This document shows positions 35,173-46,372 of a DNA stretch of 64,000 bases, piece after piece; position 1 is the stretch's first letter, and each line of letters starts with the position of its first letter. Source of the stretch: Fomes fomentarius (Eukaryota > Basidiomycota > Agaricomycetes > Polyporales > Polyporaceae). The notes beneath the pieces are model-generated. The model was not told the origin of the DNA, searched no databases, and saw nothing but the letters and a program-made list of their open reading frames with translations. The stretch covers positions 434,001-498,000 of the forward strand of contig JABYQN010000001.1 of the NCBI GenBank assembly GCA_022606135.1, in the 5' to 3' direction. Made by a program: the position numbers and the translations under genes.

Positions 35173-36860
35173 ATGGCTTCAAGAAAATTGCGGATTGCCA
35201 TCATCCATCCGGACCTCGGAATAGGTATGCAATTAGGCTCGCTAACGAAACGCGTAGAATATAGAACACTTGCTTCATCCAGGAGGTGCAGAACGCCTGG
35301 TAGTGGATGCCGCGCTAGGGCTGCAAAATCTTGGCCATAGCGTCGACATCTACACGTCCCATCATGACCGAGGACATTGTTTCGAGGAGACCCGAGATGG
35401 TACGGTTTACATCTGCTAGGAAGTTGGAAAGGCTCGAACAGTACGTGCGCAGGGACTCTCCGTGTCCACCACATTGTGCCACCATTCCCCCGTGCAATCA
35501 AGGGCAAGCTGCACATCGTCTTCTCCCATGCACGCCAGCTACATCTCACCGCACATCTGCTTCGGCCTGGCGCTCCGTCATATGACGTCTACTTTGTCGA
35601 CCAATTGTCGACATGTATACCATTCCTGCGCGCGTTCGCCCATACACGTGTCTTGTTCTATTGTCACTTTCCGGACAAGTTGCTCGCAGAAGGGGCATAC
35701 GTGGAGGGTCAGGTCAAGCGCGGGAGTGTCTTGAAGCGGATATACCGGTTACCTATGGACCTACTTGAAGAGACAACAACCAGTGTGTTCCTTGTCCTTG
35801 TGCTTAGTCGTCAACTCACCTCGCGCAGAACAGGCTGACACCATACTTGCGAACTCAAAATTCACGGTCAGCGTCTTCAAGCGTCATATGCCTTCAATAC
35901 GTACCATCCCTCGTGTCGTCTATCCCGGGATCAATCTGCAGTCATACGCACCTCCGGATGCGGACCTTTCTGACCCAGACATCTCGTCCATATTCTCGTA
36001 TGTCGCACCCTCGCGTAGACGACCATTACACTGATGGTGTTGGAAGGTTAGAGACCGGCCAACGTTGCTATCTGTGAATCGCTTCGAGCAGAAGAAAAAC
36101 ACTGCCCTAGCTATCGAAGCGTTTGCCCTGCTGCGCAAGGAGCGATCCAGTCTACGAAACATCCGTCTGGTTCTTGCTGGTCAGTGTCCCCCGCGATAAC
36201 GCAAACGCAGGAACTGAATATGCTCGGACAGGTGGCTATGACCCACGCCTTTCGGACAACGTGAAGACGCTCCAGTCTCTCCTCGACAGTGCGACGGCAA
36301 ACGAGCTCACCTACTCCGTCGTGACGCCCTCGACATCGTCTGTGCCCCTGCCGTCCTTCCCACTCAACGCTACCACGCCAGAGACAGATATTCTCTTCCT
36401 ACTCAACTTCTCGACCATTCAACGGTCCTTCCTCCTGACCGCCCCATCTACGCTCGTACTCCTGTATACACCCGCGAACGAACATTTCGGGATCGGCCCC
36501 GTCGAAGGGATGGTGTGCGGACTTCCTGTCCTGGCATGCAACAGCGGCGGACCGACAGAGAGCGTCGTCGATTCGCCCGCCGGCGAGCGGACAGGTTGGC
36601 TACGACGTCCAGACCCGCAGGAATGGGCTGATGCGTTGAGCGAAATCGTTGGTATGCCGGATGTCGAGCGCAAGCAGCTGGCGGATAGAGCGAGGAGGCG
36701 GGCGAGGGAGCGGTTTGGGATGGACGCCATGGCCCAGGATCTAGAGAGAGCGCTGCAGGAGACTGTCAAGCTTGGGCCAGTAACGACTCCGACCTTCCTT
36801 TGGATCGTGCTAACGGTTCTGTTTGGACTATTGGCGTATTGTACGCGCGTGCTTGTATGA
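35173..36860 (+). CDS. ALG2: ALG2 alpha-1,3/1,6-mannosyltransferase
   Basis: Six exons (35173-35224, 35283-35399, 35453-35782, 35829-35997, 36052-36179, 36232-36860) encode 474 residues. The protein starts [20 protein letters not shown] and continues with [19 protein letters not shown]. The GT-B fold continues with [32 protein letters not shown] and the donor-binding EX7E region [22 protein letters not shown]-terminal hydrophobic segment ([16 protein letters not shown]) anchors it to the membrane. ALG2 adds the second and third mannoses to dolichol-linked GlcNAc2-Man on the cytosolic ER face, an essential step for N-glycosylation. All splice sites keep frame. The gene lies directly downstream of broken X3. 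Confidence 0.93.
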
Positions 36861-37306
36861 AACCCAGATGCACGACAGCCGGGTACATGGACTTGTGATA
36901 CTGTTTGTTACCTCGTTCGTACAGTATAGTCATGGCATTGCACAACACCGTTGCGTAAGTCGTCTGTTCTAGCAGTCGGATGCTGACACGTTTGGCAGGT
37001 ACCTTCCTTGTCTAATTATGTATCGCATTGACCACAGGTGCCACTGGGCAACAAAGCGCCTAACAGGATGTTATAAGCGCGCAACCTCTTTGGTTGGCGG
37101 CTCTTGTCAAGGCCACACCACGACGGTTCACCTTTTTGTTCCTGTTGCCTCTCTCTCAACACTTTGCTATCTGGCCTTTGCCCATAAATGATCCTTCCGC
37201 CACTGACCAATCACATATCAAGCTACCCACACTGACGCACACACCTCAACTTGCATCCACGACCTAGCGCCACAACCTTGTACTCAACCTCTCACCAGCA
37301 TCTACC
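36861..37306. other. Intergenic region
   Basis: 3' flank of ALG2 and upstream region of the next gene. A pyrimidine/ACACC-rich leader precedes the ATG at 37307. Nothing else is recognised. Confidence 0.4.
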
Positions 37307-38312
37307 ATGCAGTACTCCTTCTTTGCGTGCTACCCGGCTTGGCTTGTCTCTGCTCTCATGTTAGGCGATTACCAATACTCTGAGAAGATGAATACGATCG
37401 CCACAATATCCGAGTGTGAAGTAACCCATCCCAACCACGACCACGTGCCTGTGCCACAACCACAAACTCCCTTTCAAACTATCCGCACTTCCGGCACCCT
37501 ACCACGTAACAAAACGCCTCCCTACATTCGCGCGTCCGGAACCATGACGAATCTTATACTCGCGCGTCCGTCCCCCGGACCGCCACAGTCCAAACCAGAA
37601 CTCGTACCTACATTCGACACAACGCCACAGGCGCATATGACACCGCGTATCGCGCTGCCTCTCCCATTCTCGGCTCCATGCCTAGCGAACGCGAACAGAG
37701 TCGATTTCTCTTTGCGTGGGTGCCGAGGGGTGTCCCTGAGCGAGTGGGCACGGCTTGCGGAGAAGCGCAAGACGCACCTCGCCCTCGATGACGCGCACGC
37801 GAGCTTGGAGGATGTATTTGAATCCGAGGAGCAAGGCCGGTTGCTGTTCCAGAGCCACGTAAGTCACCTTCACGCTTCCTTGAAGACACATAGAGGTACA
37901 CATACTCACTACGCGCGACAGTGGCCTGGATACGATGTACGGACGTGTTTCCTCGACATGCCGCAGCACGTCGCTGCGGGCGAAGGCCCTCTCACCCGCG
38001 TCAGCTTGCTTGACATGGTCTGCCAGGCGCTCGTCGATTGGGTCGTCAACATCTCGGTACGTGATTCCGGGTGTGCCCAGGTTGCATCTGTTGGCGTACA
38101 ATCTGCTAACCATCACCACGCGCCTGTCTTCCCTTTTGTAGAACTGCAGACACATCGAGTGCCGGGAGCCCAAGTGGGCCATCGGCCTGAAACAGATCAC
38201 GTTCCGCCATATCTACGTGACTGGCGTCGTTGAGGTGAAGGGATACGTGAACAAGTGGGTGCCGGTCCTGGAGATCGACCCGCTGGCGTTCCAGGCGCAG
38301 TGCCAGCTTTGA
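37307..38312 (+). CDS. Unknown basidiomycete-type protein
   Basis: Three exons (37307-37858, 37922-38056, 38142-38312) give 285 residues. The first 120 residues are proline/threonine-rich and probably disordered. A helical, charged middle follows (SLSEWARLAEKRK). The C-terminal part is compact, with CFLDMPQHVAAGEGPLTRVS, DMVCQALVDWVVNI, WAIGLKQITFRHIYVTGV and KWVPVLEID. This layout (a W-P-G-Y box, 'ltr-L..hv' helix, late tryptophan-proline strand) is common among mushroom hypothetical proteins, but I cannot name the family. Intron 1 is open in frame, so unspliced RNA would still be translatable there. Confidence 0.65.
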
Positions 38313-41095
38313 ATGTTTCTTTTCCGGCTTGATCCTTGTCGTCGTTTGCGTTCGCCCACGTGGGTGCGTCCTAGAATCTCATGACAGTCTCCATATCACC
38401 ATCACATACCCTTACTCTCTGTTACGGTCGGATTACGCCACCCAGATCCGTCACTTCAGATACCCTATGATACAAACCTAGAAACAACTGACATTAGTCG
38501 CGCTAATTTTTAACGTCTCCTCTTCCTTTATCTTCCGTGTGCGGTGCCTGCTTGCACTATTGGTGTCTGGTCAACAAAAACATCGGTACATCTCATGTAT
38601 TCCATGTATCATCGAACTCACTGTATGACCGCCCAGAGCGTCCGCTGATAGTTCTCTTCAGGTCTAACAGTGGCACGTTCTCGTTGTCCGTTCAGGTCCG
38701 GGTTCCGGCGCGCTCCTTGCACGATGTCATGTTGCGGCTAAACCTGCTCCACAGCTGGTCGCGAATCGCCCAGGCTCAAGGTGAGTCCCGACGCAAGATC
38801 CGTCGCGCGCTGCCAGTGTAACCTGTCGTTCTCATGTCGGCATCTCATCATTGCAATCTTCCTGTAGACTCTCAAGTTTGAACGTCTCAGTGGCCACGGG
38901 CCCACGATCGCCGCCCAGAACGTTATAGGCGTTGACCGACCCCCCAGAGGGCGGCCGCTCGCATGGAGATATTGCACCCATACAAGGCCTGTCCCTGTCA
39001 TCTCGAGATCGCACACAGGCGACTTGCAAGGAGACCGAGAGTCTATAGTCTATATGAAGACTTGCCGGTACTCTGTCAATGGGAGAGCTGAGCTGTTGCA
39101 TCTCACGGTCTGTCACCATCTTTCCGCGCAGACTCTGCGCAATGCGCCGTCCGGAGGCAAGTAAGTATGTGTGTGGTCTACAGGGAGCATGGTGGAGGCC
39201 TGCCTTGCGCGTGCACAGATGCATAGGCTCGGCGATCCGCGATAAGTAGCACAGACCACCAGTCCTTCCAAAGGGTGGAGAATATTCTCTCATGCACTGC
39301 CAGTGCAGCCTGGCGGCGTGCTGTGGTCTCCATTTCGCCGCCCGATCCCGCATTTTGCAGTCCAACGTGCTGAAACAAGGAGCAACTTGGGTTGGAAGCT
39401 TTCTTTCGGGAGGTCATGCCCGTCTTGTATTCTCGGCAGATGGCGTCCTCAACTATAAGTCCATCCACGTGCTGGATGTGGAACGCTCTTCGCTCGAGGC
39501 CATATGCATCTATCCCAGGGTCAAGCAACTTGAGACCATGCTCAAGTCGGAGAGGCTGGATGCTTATTTCGAGGTCGGACTAGCCCGGTAACATAGCGCT
39601 CCGACTGGCTCACTGTCAACTTCCTTGCAGGCTCATTATCCAAGGTTTGATCAACGCCCCGCGCGCCATTCCGTACCATTCTCGATTTTCGCGGCGAGTA
39701 TCAGTGTTGGCACGTACTTAGTATAATAGTTCCCTCACAATGGCATGGCAACTCCGAGTGTGAGCCGGACCACAGCCCGTGGAGCATATCGTTTGATCTC
39801 GATGCTCTCGTTGCTGATGTGGTTGTCCTGAGGTTGGGTACGCGACTCGCCTTGGCGGACGCACTGATAGAATATTATTGTCTCAGTACTGTCGACAGTC
39901 AGTTCAGCCACCGGAGCGCTCGTATCTGCCTCATCGTCCAGTTGGCGCCAAGGAATGTTGCCACTTGACAAACGACTCACACCATACTTCTTCCGGCATA
40001 AGTTCTACGCCTGATGTCGAAATGCAGGTTACCCGGACCAATATCTTCACCATGTAAGTAGTATGTCTTCTCCAAGTAGGTCTGCCCATAATTCCGGTCG
40101 CAATGCTATCAGAAGCAGACTGTTCCCGTGCTATCCGATGTGGGAGGAAAGGCCTGCAGAAGCGACGAACTGTCAGGGCATGAACATTCTCTCGAGTCTC
40201 GGGCCTCTCGGAACGGGATAATGTCAACGGCATGCATGCGAGCGGAAACTTACTTCCTGCGTCAGTTATCACTCCTCAGGGGTTCGTACAGGGCCCAAGT
40301 CCAGAGGCAAGCTCATCGATACGGACATGGATGCACTCACACTATGTAGTGGAGTACGATGTTCAGGAACGAAGAGGAAGCACGCAATGCGCTTGTAAGT
40401 CAATTTTTGTCATATAGACGGTCATCGTAATAAGTACTCTGCCGCCTCGTCAAGCAGCCTTTGTGGGGGTCGCCTTCCCTGTTAGCAGGATGCACAATTT
40501 GCCCCAAGGCACGGTGATTCAACTTGAGAGTCCCGGCTGGAGCGCAAAGGGCCAACCACGGAGGAGAGATTTGGCCATTATGTCGTGGCTTCGCCCACCT
40601 CTCGGTGAAAAGCTCTACCAGCTCGCCATGGCACAGGGGAGACATGAGGAGACCCGGACCGGAAAAATGGTGGTTGAGTGGCCAGGCGGCCTGTGCGGCG
40701 ATGAGGGAACCATGTGGATGGTTGCGTTGTGCACTCCGGGCACCAAATCGCGCAATGGCGCTTAGCGGGCACCGCGCGTTCTCGATGGGTGTCGACTGTC
40801 TTTCGCGAGCATGAACTGACAGGAACCAGGGAAAATGGGTCCAATACACTCCGTGATCTCGCGTGTCTCCACGGATTGCATAACGCGCCATCGTCAATTC
40901 GTCATGTCCTCTCCTTCGCTGGACCCTAATCCAGCCAGAGCCCAGGGAGAACCCGTGGAGAAGTGCGGGTGGGTATATTATCTTCGCATATGTCCCGCCA
41001 TCCTGACGCTTCTTCCCCAGCTCAGCAAGTACTCTCAGTACTCGACTTTAGCTTGAACGCCCCTCGTCTGCCGCTGGCCATCCCCCTTCCTGGTC
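38313..41095. other. 2.8 kb without a confident gene
   Basis: Several coding-like stretches on the plus strand do not splice into one frame. Examples are LKFERLSGHGPTIAA (about 38871), FLSGGHARLVFSADGVLNY (about 39400) and GTVIQLESPGWSAKGQPRR (about 40508). A 165-codon minus-strand frame overlaps the last. None is recognised. The stretch may hold one decayed or unusually split gene, plus the promoter of the OPT gene near its right end. Confidence 0.35.
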
Positions 41096-44000
41096 ATGGC
41101 TTCCAACGACGGCGTCGACCAGCTGCCCAAGCTCCCTGCAGCTCCCGCCTCCCCCGCCTCGTCCCTCGACGAGAAGGAGGCGGTGCGCAAGTCTATCGAG
41201 AAGCGCAGCAGCTCGGACTCCTCTCTCGGCCCCAAGCTCGAGTCCTTCAAGCACGAGGACGACGACACTGTCTTCGTCAACGGCGAGCCCGTCATCAGGT
41301 CTGGACGGGACGTCTCCCGCTATCTCATCGATGCCCGGGACGATGGGGATCCGTCCTTGACCTTCCGCTCGCTGTTTATCGGGACAGTATTCGCCGGCTT
41401 GGGTGCGGCGCTGTGTCAGGTGCGTAATGCTTCCGTACATTGGTGCCGTTATCCAGACGTTATCGTTTGAGAACACTCTGCTTAACTGACTTGGCATCAC
41501 GTGCACCTCTAGATCTATCTTTTCAAACCCGTACAGATGTCGGTCTCCACTGTCTTCCTGCTTCTGCTTATCTATACGGTTGGGATTGTCTGGGCCAAGT
41601 ACCTTCCCCGTCCTGAGTGGGTTGAGGGCACGCGCTTCGAACGCTTTGGCCCCATCATCCATTTTCTCAACCCTGGCGAGTTCCAAATCAAGGAGGTGTG
41701 TGAGCTTGGCATACCTTTGTGGCGCTCATTCAAATTGGGGCACAGCATGTCATCTCAGCCTTGATTGCGTCCACGGCAGCCTACGGTAGCTCTGCAGTGG
41801 GCAACTTCGCCGTGCAGCGCGTGAGTAGTCGATCTCTCTTGATTTTGCTAATGTATTCACCACTTTTATAAGCTCTACTATGACACAAATGTCGAGGCTA
41901 CGACGGCCGTGCTTGCCACCTTCTCCACGGCATGCTTCGGATACGGTCTTGTCGGATTGCTCCGTCCTCTCACTGTGTATCCAAGTGAGATGGTGTACTG
42001 GGGTAACCTCCCTACGGTGTCCATCTTCCAGGGTACGTACGCATCTTCGCACCTCTGAGCAGCAGACCTGGGTTGGAGACGATCTAACCTCCTTCTAGCG
42101 CTTCACTTTGATACCAAGGCGAACGCCAAGCGTCTCAAGTTCTTCTGGACGTCCTTCGCTGGCATGTTCGTCTGGGAGATTATCCCAGCGTATATCTTCC
42201 CCCTCCTCAACGGTATCAATATTATCTGTCTCGCGACCCAGAAGGCGCCCAGCGCCGCGCAGGATGTCATCACCAACCTCTTCGGCGGCACCAACGCGAA
42301 CGAGGGTCTTGGTTTTGCCGCCATTTCGTTGGATTGGCAATACATTGGCTCTTCGTGAGTGTTCACTATATGTACTATGTTCTACTGCCGCTGGTTCAAT
42401 TTTGCTGATGTCCTCTTCAGCTTCATGAGCTACCCACTGACGCAGCAGGCGAACTCTTGGATTGGCTATGCGATTTGCTATATTGCGATCATGGGTATTT
42501 ACTACTCAAACGTCTGGAACGTAAGTCTTCTGCATTCGTGTGGTAGCATTTTGCGCCTAAGAGCTGACCTGACCGATCGTCGCTAGTCCAAGACCTTCCC
42601 GATGCTGTCTACCTCGCTGTTCTCCCAGAACGGCACCAGGTACAACCAGCGGGCCGTGTTCGGATCTACCTTCACGCTCAACGAGACCGCGCTCGCCGAG
42701 ATCGGCCTTCCTGCGCTCACTGGCTCTAACGCATGGGCAAGCTTGACTGCGAACTTGGCTGTACGTTATCCATCATCGTGCTTCACGCATCTCGTATGCT
42801 CAAATTTGGGCATCTGGCACAGATTGGCGGCCTGATCACACACTGCATCTTCTTCTGGAGCAAGGACGTCGTCGACTCGTTCAAGCAGGCGCGGACCAGG
42901 ACTCAGCCCGACCCCCACTGGCAGGTTATCAACAAGAATTACAAAGAGGTGCCGTGGTGGTGGTACATGATCCTCCTCGTCCTCTCTTTCTTCGCCGGTA
43001 TGTGCCCCAGCCCCGAACGCCTAATGCAAAGTTGACCTTGGCGATCATTGCAGGCTTGATCGTCGTGCTGAAGGGCCAGACTACTCTCCCCTGGTGGTCA
43101 TACATCATCGCGCTCCTTGTCGGATGTGAGTGCATACATATATGATATTGTGTGTGGAAGCGCAGCTGACTGCTTATCCTTCTCAGCGTTCATCACGCCC
43201 TTCTCGACGCTGCTCTTCGCGCGTATGGGTAACGGTATCGCGACGAACCAGCTCATGAAGATGGTCGCTGGCGCGGTCAATCCAGGAAAGCCCGTCGCTA
43301 ACCTCTACGTACGTCAACGTCACCAGTCGCTTTGGTGGAAGTGACTAACGACGCTGTCCTCCCTGTAGTTCTCGATGTGGAGCCACGACGTTGTATCGAC
43401 GTCCATCGGTCTTGCGTCGGATCTCAAGATTGGCCAGTACCTCAAGATCCCTCCCCGTGTCATGTTCCTGACCCAGATCTGGGGTACTCTCCTCGGCGCA
43501 CTTGTCAACTACATCGTCATGATCTCCGTCGTTGACGCACAGCGTGAGGTCCTGCTCCAGCCCAAGGGAACCAACATCTGGAGGTGCGTACACGTGGTCG
43601 TTGAACTACCCGCATAATGCTCACCAGTCTGTCATCGCAGTGGTCAATATGTCCAGAGCTTGAACTCTCAGGCCGTCACCTGGTCGCTCGCCAAGCAGCT
43701 GTACGGTCCTCACGGCCCCTACATCTGGATTCCTCTCGGCCTCGTCTTCGGAATGGTCCCCACCATCATCCAATGGGCAATTGCTAAGGTCAGTTCAATA
43801 CCTCCATCTGCCACCTCCCCATAATGCTTCGCTCACGCTCACATGGCAGAGATGGCCGGTCATCGGCGGTGTGCGCGTCGACTCGGTCATCCTCCCGATC
43901 ATCTACATGTACTCGCACTGGATGTACGCCGGCACGAACTCGATCATCTTCTCCAGCATCATCGTCGGCCTCGTCTCGCAGCTGTGGCTCCGGCAGTACC

Positions 44001-44191
44001 ACCCCGGCTGGTTCAAGAAGTACAACTACCTCCTCGGCGGCGCCCTCGACGGCGGCGCGCAGGTCATGATCTTCGTCCTCTCCTTCGCCGTCTTCGGCGC
44101 CTCGGGCGTCCCGAAGCCCTTCCCCACATGGGCGGGCAACCCCGCGGTGGGCAATGTGGACTACTGTAATGGTAATGGTGCGCTGGAATAG
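41096..44191 (+). CDS. OPT-family oligopeptide transporter
   Basis: Thirteen exons (41096-41419, 41513-41695, 41746-41820, 41873-42032, 42099-42354, 42421-42520, 42587-42760, 42823-42997, 43054-43125, 43187-43308, 43369-43583, 43641-43788, 43850-44191) join to 781 residues, normal for the family. The protein has a soluble serine/lysine-rich N-terminus, then DDGDPSLTFRSLFIGTVFAG, then the conserved LNPGEFQIKEH motif. Many membrane spans follow (YIFPLLNGINIICLA, WWWYMILLVLSFFAGLIVVL, IWIPLGLVFGMVPTIIQWAI). OPT proteins take up tetra- and pentapeptides or glutathione-like substrates with protons across the plasma membrane. Substrate cannot be told from sequence. All junctions are GT...AG and keep frame. 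Confidence 0.93.
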
Positions 44192-44640
44192 GGCTAGATT
44201 TGTGAGCACTGGGTTCTTGTGTACTGGTACGACTGGGACTGGTTGAATGGAAGTAGAAGAGTGAGTGTAGGGTTAACTTGACGTTCTGTAGTGTACGTTC
44301 ACGCCGGCTTTGGTCGCTTGCTTGTTCTTCGTGTTATGGTCCAGGGTACGATACGATACGATACGAATTCCATCTCTCACGATCTCACGTCTCTCTCCGG
44401 GCTTGAGTTCTGTCAACAACGGGAAGCAGTGGATGTGGCATGTTTGATGCGGTATGTGAAACGCCGATTTCCGACTAATAGTAGGATAGCAAGCACATGT
44501 ATGGCGAAGGTTTACTGAATCAAAATGGCTGATGCCTCATCCTCACTATCTAGCTAGAAGGCCTCGGGCTCCGCTTCTCCTTGTCCTGGAGATAGCGTGA
44601 GCAACGCGCTGCGTCCCACTCAAATATGAGTGACCTCGAG
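44192..44640. other. Intergenic region
   Basis: 3' flank of the OPT gene. A short run of ACGAT units (about 44348-44366) is the only repeat seen. No gene. Confidence 0.4.
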
Positions 44641-44938
44641 AATTGGGATCAACACGTACTGACCTCTGGATCGTCATACATCAGACCATCTTTCGGGGCG
44701 AAGAGGGCATCTGGATGAACATGGATGGGAGCGGGCTGGCGCTTTTATGGTTGTGCCATGATATGAGACGTCCGTAGTAATAGGAGAGATTGCGGACTCA
44801 GGAAACGTTGTGGTTTTGTACTGAAAGTGGCCATGGTCTGGGCGCTCGTCCAAACAATTGATCCCAAGTTCCGAAGAGTCCTGAGCGCCAGCTGCAGATT
44901 GCGATTGGCAACTTTGACTGCAACAGACCTACTGGAGA
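44641..44938 (-). pseudogene. Unknown repeated family X, copy 4 (X4), exon-1 relic
   Basis: Only the first exon and 5' flank of family X remain on the minus strand. The ATG is at 44760, followed by PAPIHVHPDALFAPKDGL. Codon 5 is a stop (TAA), at the same place as the TAG of X3. Sequence homologous to exons 2 and 3 is absent. Upstream homology to X3 ends close to 44938, exactly where the inverted-repeat element begins. Confidence 0.7.
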
Positions 44939-44940
44939 TC

Positions 44941-44989
44941 AACTGAACTATGGCACGGAGTCCGGCGGAATCCGCCGGATGATGGCGGA
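44941..44989 (+). repeat. Left terminal inverted repeat
   Basis: About 49 bases beginning AACTGAACTATGGCACGGAG and ending in GATGATGGCGGA. Its reverse complement forms the right end of the element. Confidence 0.8.
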
Positions 44990-45895
44990 AGAGTCTTGGC
45001 AGTGATGGCGTGTAACTGCCGTGTAAAAATCAGTCCGGCGCCACGGTATACATCTGGTAAGTAGACTTGTAGCTTGAGTAGTGGTAAGTAAGTAGGTTCT
45101 CAAGACACCGGTCGCAGTATATTGGAGTACCTGTTAATAACTCTCAAAAGGAAGGCTTTCGAGATCCTGATGCGGCTTTCGAGATTCGGGATCTAGATGC
45201 GGCTTTCGGGATCCAGATGTGGCTTTGCGACAGACCGGATTGCTAGCAGGTGATGAATGAGAGTTCCAGCAAAGGAAAGGACAGTGTGGGGAGGCTACTG
45301 GATCACTTTCGGGTTTCGGGTTTGCAAGATTCTGCATTAGGTATTTGGGGGGCAGAGAGCATGCAGAACAGATGTGTCTATGAATCTGTCGGCTTTCGGC
45401 ATGGAGTGTTTCTGCATTCGGTAGCTCAAACAAGTAAGAACATTACACAGAAACACCAAGGGCCATGCTGACACTCGTTCCGGCTTTCGGTATTCTGCAT
45501 TCAGTATCCCCATGGTACACGATGCCGAAAGGTCAGTTGGGAGCAGAGAGCATGCAAAATCGGGTGTAGATGCAGGGGTGCTGTCGGCTTGCGGCATGTA
45601 CACAAACGAAATGTACATGCAGAAGCGCTCGAAAGGTTGCTTGAGGACAGTGAGCAGGAGTGCTTTCGGGTTTCAGTTCCAGGCTTCTGCTTTCGGGTTT
45701 CGGCATCAGGCTTCTGCTTTCGGGTTTCGGTTCCAGGCTTATGCTTTCGTCTTGAAAGGAGACGTGCACACAAAAAGTTGACGTTGAAACACAGAGATGA
45801 TAAGCGTATAAAGGAGAGTACAAGCGGTAAGTAATTGGTCTACACCCTGAGGTAGCGTAAGTGAGGCGGGGAAATGCCGGTGGCTTGGCATCGCG

Positions 45896-45954
45896 TCCGC
45901 CATCATCCGGCGGAATCCGGCGGAATCCGGCGGACTCGGTGCCATAGTTCAGTT
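45896..45954 (-). repeat. Right terminal inverted repeat
   Basis: Inverted copy of the left end, about 59 bases. It contains one extra 10-base GGCGGAATCC unit compared with the left end. Confidence 0.8.
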
Positions 45955-45989
45955 ATTCAGGACTACTGAACGACGAATCATATGTAATT

Positions 45990-46372
45990 TCATGCTTTAG
46001 GACCCTTTGTGAGCGCTTAGTATCCTTTGCGAGGGCTCGGACATTTGGCAATATATCCGACCGAACAGTCCGTCTTTGCCACCGGCGGCACTGTGTGAGA
46101 CAGTGGGCGCTTCAAGGATTCCGCTCAGCTGTTTCTTCCCCGAATTCGCTCGGTGAGCAACCTCATTCCATCCCCCGCTGTTCTCCGTGCCATCAAGCTT
46201 TGTCTGCAATGTTCATCGACGCACTCCTTCTCCTTCTACTCCTCGGCACGCCAAGCGTCGTGGAGCCTAGTCTCCGACGGCCCCTTCGTTTGATCAATGA
46301 GCTATAGACTACAGTAGCGTCCCAGCCTGAATACAGATGAATGTACAAATCAACAACGACGACGAGCCATAT
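45990..46372. other. Intergenic region
   Basis: Lies between the inverted-repeat element and the 3' end of kinase K5. No gene is recognised. Confidence 0.4.

Larger units (their letters stand above)
44941..45954. mobile_element. Non-autonomous DNA element with terminal inverted repeats (MITE-like)
   Basis: The ends are inverted copies that start AACTGAACTATGGCAC on each strand and continue through GGCGGAATCC/CCGGATGATGGCGG blocks. The element is about 1.0 kb. It encodes no transposase. The interior is rich in degenerate repeats built on GCTTTCGGGTTTCGG and GCGGCTTTCGGGATC. I could not see a target-site duplication, so the superfamily is open. It abuts the truncated X4 relic on its left. Confidence 0.75.

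Noticed and set aside
40400..40897. A 165-codon minus-strand frame
   Set aside because: Overlaps an equally coding-like plus-strand frame and has no recognisable motif; either may be chance.
45501..45834. Open frames with repeated RKQKPGTET-like peptides
   Set aside because: They are translations of the degenerate repeat field inside the inverted-repeat element, not a gene.
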